Below are positions 7,894 through 11,413 of a stretch of DNA of 11,413 nucleotides, piece by piece. The notes under the pieces are model-generated. The model was not told the origin of the DNA. It searched no databases and worked only from the letters and a program-made list of their open reading frames with translations. Positions within the stretch are counted from its first letter, which is position 1; each line of letters starts with the position of its first letter. The position numbers and the translations under genes were made by a program. The DNA is from Sulfitobacter sp. (GTDB lineage: Bacteria > Pseudomonadota > Alphaproteobacteria > Rhodobacterales > Rhodobacteraceae): positions 1 through 11,413 of the forward strand of contig JAGXHC010000063.1 of the NCBI GenBank assembly GCA_024636405.1, read 5' to 3'.

Positions 7894-7914
7894 TTGCGCA
7901 CGGAATTCGCGCAA
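7894..7914. promoter_or_regulatory. Palindrome TTGCGC-N9-GCGCAA, candidate operator
   Basis: Perfect six-base arms TTGCGC (7894-7899) and GCGCAA (7909-7914) flank nine bases. The site lies 94-114 bp before the LysE-type gene and 166 bp before the divergent small gene at 8080. A further copy of the right-arm sequence CGCGCAAA occurs at 7812-7819, near the exporter start, 96 bp from the copy at 7908-7915. The spacing suits a dimeric regulator such as a LysR-type protein, but no regulator gene is adjacent. Confidence 0.4.
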
Positions 7915-8079
7915 AGTGCCAGATTGGCGCGTGTTCTGTCTGGCGTTTGCTTCAGGCGGGCGCCATCCGCGCCTTTAAACCCGCCAAACCGCCCACACAA
8001 AACGGTGAATGTCTTTGCATCTACTGGAATGCGCGATCCGCCTGACCTATATGCGGCATCTGAATAAAGGAATAACCAG

Positions 8080-8322
8080 ATGCGCGATACACAAAAGAAG
8101 CTGGAAATCAGCCAGGAAGAGCGTGCCCTGATCGAGGCGGCACTTCACACCCAATCCAAGATCCTGCACATGCAGGCCAGTGCAGGCGGTGCCGTCGCGC
8201 GCAAAAGGTTGAATGAAGTCAAGCGCTTGCTGGCGCGGATGGAACAACACGAACCCGCCGCACGGCGCTGTCGCAGATTTGCTGGCTTTGGCAGACTGCG
8301 CATGTCCCGGCTGTTCGGCTGA
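8080..8322 (+). CDS. Hypothetical 80-residue protein
   Basis: I do not recognise this gene. AAGGA sits 8 bp before the ATG, a good ribosome-binding site, which together with the open frame supports real coding. The product is strongly basic at its C-terminus. Residues 1-56 are rich in Lys, Arg, Glu and Gln with regularly spaced Leu, Ile and Val (KLEISQEERALIEAALHTQS, then KRLNEVKRLLARMEQ), so a pair of amphipathic helices is likely. Residues 57-80 (HEPAARRCRRFAGFGRLRMS and RLFG) are arginine-rich and glycine-containing. There is no signal peptide or membrane segment. It stands alone on the plus strand between a divergent exporter unit and convergent yebC. A nucleic-acid- or membrane-associated small protein would fit, but this is a guess. 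Confidence 0.6.
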   Translation: MRDTQKKLEISQEERALIEAALHTQSKILHMQASAGGAVARKRLNEVKRLLARMEQHEPAARRCRRFAGFGRLRMSRLFG

Positions 8323-8337
8323 AACCTTGGATCGCGG

Positions 8338-8371
8338 AAAACAAAAACGGGCCACTCGAAAGAGCGGCCCG
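8338..8371 (-). terminator. Intrinsic terminator of yebC
   Basis: Inverted arms CGGGCCACTC (8348-8357) and GAGCGGCCCG (8362-8371) pair at nine of ten positions around a GAAA tetraloop. On the minus strand the stem is followed by TTTTTGTTTT (8347-8338). It lies 38 bp after the yebC stop codon. The plus-strand side has no T-run, so it acts for yebC rather than for the small gene at 8080. Confidence 0.92.
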
Positions 8372-8409
8372 GCATAGCGGACAGGGTGCGGCGGCCTTTG
8401 GTGATGCCA

Positions 8410-9150
8410 CTAAAGCTGGGCCATTACCTCGTCTGACGCCTCGAAATTGGTAGTCACGCGCTGAACGTCATCATCGTCTTCCAGCGCTTCCACCAGCTTC
8501 ATCAGCTTTTCCATGTTCTCCAGATCCATTTCCGTCGTAATGGTCGGCTTCCAAACCAGTTTCGTTGATGTGCTTTCGCCCAACTCCGTTTCCAGCGCGG
8601 TCGAGACCTCGTTCAGATCAGTGTCGGCGCACCAGATGACATGGCCCTCCTGTGCGCTTTCGACGTCTTCTGCCCCGGCTTCAATGGCGGCCATCATCAC
8701 GGTATCCGCGTCCCCTACGGCGGCGGGGTATTCGACTTCGCCCTTGCGCTCGAACATAAATCCGACGCTGCCGGTCTCGCCCAGATTGCCGCCGTTCTTG
8801 CTGAAGGTTGAGCGTACATTCGATGCGGTGCGGTTGCGATTGTCTGTCATTGTCTCGACGATTACGGCCACACCATTGGGGCCGTAGCCCTCATAGCGGA
8901 TTTCTTCGTAGTCCTCGCTATCGCCCACCTGGCTTTTCTTGATCGCACGGTCGATCACGTCCTTCGGCACAGAGACCGATTTCGCCTCTTTCACGGCCAG
9001 TCGCAGGCGCGGGTTCTTGTCGGGATCAGGGTCACCCATCTTGGCGGCCACGGTGATTTCCTTGGACATCTTAGAAAACATCTTGGCGCGCACGGAATCC
9101 TGTCTGTTCTTGCGGTGCTGGATATTTGCCCATTTGGAATGGCCGGCCAT
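8410..9150 (-). CDS. yebC: YebC/PmpR-family (TACO1-like) protein
   Basis: The product is 246 residues, the length of E. coli YebC. It opens [20 protein letters not shown] and continues [19 protein letters not shown], the highly conserved N-terminal helical domain of the family. Other family blocks are [40 protein letters not shown] followed by [20 protein letters not shown], and the C-terminal [17 protein letters not shown]. YebC proteins were first described as transcriptional regulators (PmpR in Pseudomonas) and are homologous to the mitochondrial translation activator TACO1; recent work links them to relieving ribosome stalls. I chose the ATG at 9150 because GAGG lies just upstream and the conserved N-terminus starts there. 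It is monocistronic here, with its own promoter and terminator, and without the ruv genes that often neighbour it. Confidence 0.95.
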   Translation of the reverse strand: MAGHSKWANIQHRKNRQDSVRAKMFSKMSKEITVAAKMGDPDPDKNPRLRLAVKEAKSVSVPKDVIDRAIKKSQVGDSEDYEEIRYEGYGPNGVAVIVETMTDNRNRTASNVRSTFSKNGGNLGETGSVGFMFERKGEVEYPAAVGDADTVMMAAIEAGAEDVESAQEGHVIWCADTDLNEVSTALETELGESTSTKLVWKPTITTEMDLENMEKLMKLVEALEDDDDVQRVTTNFEASDEVMAQL

Positions 9151-9184
9151 GAAAACCTCATTGCGAATATTGCGTGATCGGCAC

Positions 9185-9213
9185 TCTATATGCGACCGGC
9201 CGGGAACGGACAA
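9185..9213 (-). promoter_or_regulatory. Predicted yebC promoter
   Basis: On the minus strand, TTGTCC (-35, 9208-9213) and TATAGA (-10, 9185-9190) are spaced by exactly 17 bp. Transcription would start near 9178, leaving a leader of about 28 bases to the yebC ATG with its GAGG site. Both boxes match the sigma-70 consensus at four of six positions. Confidence 0.5.
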
Positions 9214-9348
9214 GCCACCGCATTACCGCTTTGCACATGCAAATGCGTGCATTGACGGGGCACACGACAGAAGGCGTGGCGCATCCACCCCGCAGAGCGA
9301 TGGCAAAGTTCGCTTTTCCAAATGCAGCATCCACGCTACATCACCTGA

Positions 9349-11121
9349 ATGACAACAGATCAGATTATTCTTTTTTCGCTTTTCGCTGCCGTCTTCGGTC
9401 TCCTGTTATGGGGGCGGTTCCGCTACGATCTTGTGGCATTCGCAGCCCTTATGGCCGGTGTTGTGCTGGGGGTCGTGGACAGCAAGGACGCATTTGACGG
9501 CTTTGGGCACCCTGCAACATTGATTGTGGCGCTGGTGCTGGTGGTCTCTGCGGGCTTGGTGCGCTCGGGTGCTGTGATGCTGATCACCCGCACATTGGTT
9601 GATTCCTCGCGCAGTCTGGGCGCGCATATCACCCTTATGGGCGCGGTCGGCGGGATTCTGTCGGCGTTCATGAACAATGTGGCCGCCCTTGCGCTGCTGA
9701 TGCCGGTCGATATCCAGAACTCGCGCAAGGCGGGCCGGGTGCCTGGGCTGTCGCTGATGCCGCTAAGCTTTGCCACAATTCTGGGCGGCATGGTCACGCT
9801 GATCGGCACGCCACCCAATATCATAATCGCCGCGATCCGTCAGGAATCCTTGGGCGAACCGTTTCGCATGTTTGATTTTGCGCCGGTCGGGGGCATCGCG
9901 GCCATTGCCGGTCTGACGTTTGTCGCACTCATTGGCTGGCGGCTCATCCCGACACGCGATGATGCCACGCTCGATTCCGAAGACATCTCGAACTATATTG
10001 CGGAACTTACCGTCCCCGCCGAAAGCAAACAAATCGGCAAACGGGTGGCGGAATTGCAGGAAGCCGCCGACAAGGCCGACGTCTCGATCCTTGGGCTGAT
10101 CCGCGATGACAAGCGGATTTATGGACAGGCGCGCAACACGGTTTTGCGCGAAGGCGATGCGCTGGTACTGGAAGCGACGCCGGATTCGCTGGATGAATTC
10201 CGCAGCACGCTGGACCTGCGACTGGCTGACGCTGCGCGAGAAGAACGCCTGCGCGCGGACGGTGAAGGCGTTGAGATCATCGAAGTGGTGGTGCCAGAGG
10301 ATTCGCGGCTGAACGGCCGGTCGGCCCAGGCTGTGGGCCTGACATGGCGTCATCGCACGATCCTGCTTGGTATTTCGCGGCGCGGGCGCAAGATTACTGA
10401 AAAACTGCGCAAGACCGAATTGCAGGCGGGCGATATCCTGTTGTTGTTGGTCCCGCGCGATACAGCGGCGCACGTCACCGAATGGCTTGGCGTTTTGCCA
10501 TTGGCCGACCGGGGTCTCGCCGTGACGGAGAACAACAAGGTCTGGCTTGCCATCGGGCTGTTTGCCGGTGCCGTCGCTGCCGCGTCGTTTGGGCTGATCT
10601 ATCTTCCCGTGGCGCTTGGGGTGGTGGTCATCGCCTATGTGCTGGCGCGCATTGTGCCCCTGTCAGAGCTTTACACTCATATCGAATGGCCGGTGGTCGT
10701 GTTGCTTGGCTCGATGATCCCGCTGGGTGCCGCATTGGAGAAATCGGGCGGCACCGAGCTTATTGCCGGTGCCCTTGTGGGGCTGACCGGCGATCTGCCC
10801 GCTTGGGTGGTGCTGACGGTGCTGATGGTGGTCACAATGACGCTGTCGGATGTTCTGAATAACACGGCAACCACCATCGTAGCCGCCCCTGTGGGCATCC
10901 AGATGGCCCAAACGCTGGACGTGTCGCCTGATCCATTTCTAATGGCGGTGGCCGTCGCAGCCTCCAGCGCGTTCCTGACGCCGATCGGGCACAAGAACAA
11001 CACGCTGATCCTTGGTCCGGGGGGCTATAGTTTTGGCGATTACTGGCGCATGGGACTGCCGCTGGAAATCATTGTGATCGCCGTATCAATCCCCGCCATT
11101 CTGTTTTTCTGGCCGCTGTAG
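9349..11121 (+). CDS. SLC13-type permease with two RCK_C (TrkA_C) domains
   Basis: The 590-residue product is a polytopic permease of the SLC13/ion-transporter superfamily. N-terminal membrane segments span about 1-200 and C-terminal ones about 397-590; the large cytoplasmic middle carries two RCK_C/TrkA_C modules, about 205-290 (IAELTVPAESKQIGKRVAEL) and 307-385 (IEVVVPEDSRLNGRSAQAVG). The two transport repeats show the expected matched motifs: SAFMNNVAALALLMPV (105-120) with GTPPNIII (153-160), and SDVLNNTATTIVAAPVG (500-516) with TPIGHKNNTLILGPGGYSFG (544-563). Relatives move sulfate, dicarboxylates or other anions, often with Na+; the substrate here is unknown. The start at 9349 fits homologues, but there is no clear Shine-Dalgarno sequence or promoter upstream. 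The gene appears monocistronic. Sulfate export after BetC action is an attractive but unsupported idea. Confidence 0.88.
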   Translation: MTTDQIILFSLFAAVFGLLLWGRFRYDLVAFAALMAGVVLGVVDSKDAFDGFGHPATLIVALVLVVSAGLVRSGAVMLITRTLVDSSRSLGAHITLMGAVGGILSAFMNNVAALALLMPVDIQNSRKAGRVPGLSLMPLSFATILGGMVTLIGTPPNIIIAAIRQESLGEPFRMFDFAPVGGIAAIAGLTFVALIGWRLIPTRDDATLDSEDISNYIAELTVPAESKQIGKRVAELQEAADKADVSILGLIRDDKRIYGQARNTVLREGDALVLEATPDSLDEFRSTLDLRLADAAREERLRADGEGVEIIEVVVPEDSRLNGRSAQAVGLTWRHRTILLGISRRGRKITEKLRKTELQAGDILLLLVPRDTAAHVTEWLGVLPLADRGLAVTENNKVWLAIGLFAGAVAAASFGLIYLPVALGVVVIAYVLARIVPLSELYTHIEWPVVVLLGSMIPLGAALEKSGGTELIAGALVGLTGDLPAWVVLTVLMVVTMTLSDVLNNTATTIVAAPVGIQMAQTLDVSPDPFLMAVAVAASSAFLTPIGHKNNTLILGPGGYSFGDYWRMGLPLEIIVIAVSIPAILFFWPL

Positions 11122-11241
11122 TCACGCGTATCTGAGATTACTCAAAGGGCTCCAGCACCGTTGCGCCGCCTTGGGCAGTCCACGCTGATATAGCGCCCCC
11201 CCCCTGCCCTTCATCGCTTCACCCCAGACCCTGCAACGAAA

Positions 11242-11268
11242 CAGGCGCACCGTTGACCGGCGCGCCTG
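11242..11268. terminator. Hairpin between convergent genes, possible terminator
   Basis: Arms CAGGCGC (11242-11248) and GCGCCTG (11262-11268) pair perfectly around a 13-base loop. On the plus strand the stem is followed by the T-rich CATTCTTATTAT; on the minus strand by TTTCGTT. It lies between the permease stop (11121) and the end of the minus-strand gene at 11297. Neither T-tract is uninterrupted, so termination strength is doubtful; it is placed best for the minus-strand gene. Confidence 0.5.
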
Positions 11269-11296
11269 CATTCTTATTATGTGATGCGATTGACCG

Positions 11297-11395
11297 TTAG
11301 ACGAAGGCCAATTCGTCTTCTTCCTCGACCGCTTCTTCGGGGACGTCATCCTCTTCGACGGGCACGCTCATCAGCGACAGGACGTCGTCCAGTGC
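11297..11395 (-). CDS. Acidic C-terminal end of an unidentified protein (partial)
   Basis: A minus-strand frame is open from the adapter junction to a TAA at 11297-11299, giving 32 residues. It begins ALDDVLSLMSVPVEEDDVPE and ends EAVEEEDELAFV. Twelve of the last 19 residues are Asp or Glu, so this is a strongly acidic, probably flexible tail. I cannot name the family from it. The coding sense is supported by codon use and by the hairpin 29 bp downstream. The rest of the gene is off the contig; the bases after 11395 are adapter and must not be translated. Confidence 0.6.
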   Translation of the reverse strand, partial: ALDDVLSLMSVPVEEDDVPEEAVEEEDELAFV

Positions 11396-11413
11396 CTGTC
11401 TCTTATACACATC
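11396..11413 (-). other. Untrimmed Tn5 mosaic-end (library adapter) sequence
   Basis: The last 18 bases, CTGTCTCTTATACACATC, are identical to the first 18 of the 19-bp hyperactive Tn5 mosaic end used in transposase-based sequencing libraries. Natural IS50 ends differ: the outside end begins CTGACTCTTATACACAAG and the inside end CTGTCTCTTGATCAGATC. It is therefore synthetic sequence left on the contig, not part of the genome. Confidence 0.96.

Noticed and set aside
9174..9348. Plus-strand open frame before the SLC13-type gene, as an N-terminal extension or separate gene
   Set aside because: It is in another frame than the permease, covers the yebC promoter, and shows no recognisable protein features.
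11396..11413. A natural Tn5/IS50 end at the right edge
   Set aside because: The sequence matches the synthetic mosaic end, not IS50 outside or inside ends, and stops exactly at the contig end.
1..11413. CRISPR arrays, tRNA or rRNA genes, phage or toxin-antitoxin modules
   Set aside because: I saw no spaced direct repeats, no cloverleaf-type sequence and no such genes; apart from the IS end the window is ordinary metabolic and transport content.

Overview
The window looks like an ordinary chromosomal stretch from an alphaproteobacterium, most likely a Rhodobacteraceae (roseobacter-type) bacterium. This is inferred from high-GC codon use, the gene order betI-betC-betB-betA typical of choline-O-sulfate degraders in that class, and the protein sequences. 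It appears to be a complete contig from a short-read assembly. The left end stops inside an IS21-family element, a repeat that commonly breaks assemblies. The right end stops in 18 bases that match the synthetic Tn5 mosaic end used in transposon-based library kits.

Layout. 1-213: the 3' end of an IS21-family element (istB C-terminus and iterated terminal repeats). 214-623 (minus): a secreted SNase-like nuclease gene cut by that element. 678-6186 (minus): the osmoprotectant operon betI-betC-betB-betA. Its products turn choline-O-sulfate into choline plus sulfate (BetC), choline into betaine aldehyde (BetA), and betaine aldehyde into glycine betaine (BetB), under the choline-responsive TetR repressor BetI. 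A good BetI-type operator overlaps a promoter just upstream of betI (6219-6252). A 263-bp spacer between betB and betA carries two strong hairpins. 6264-7800 (minus): two membrane exporters, a LysE/ArgO-type amino acid exporter followed by an EamA/DMT permease, probably co-transcribed. 7801-8079: an intergenic region with a palindrome that may be the exporter operator. 8080-8322 (plus): an unrecognised 80-residue protein. 8338-9150 (minus): yebC with its promoter and a textbook intrinsic terminator. 9349-11121 (plus): an SLC13-type permease with two RCK_C domains in its central loop. 11242-11268: a hairpin between convergent genes. 11297-11395 (minus): the acidic C-terminal end of an unidentified protein, followed by adapter sequence.

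I found no new multi-gene system. The observations most worth following are the insertion in the nuclease gene, the structured betB-betA spacer, the BetI operator, the unusual start and palindrome of the LysE-type gene, the unrecognised 80-residue protein, and the adapter at the right end.
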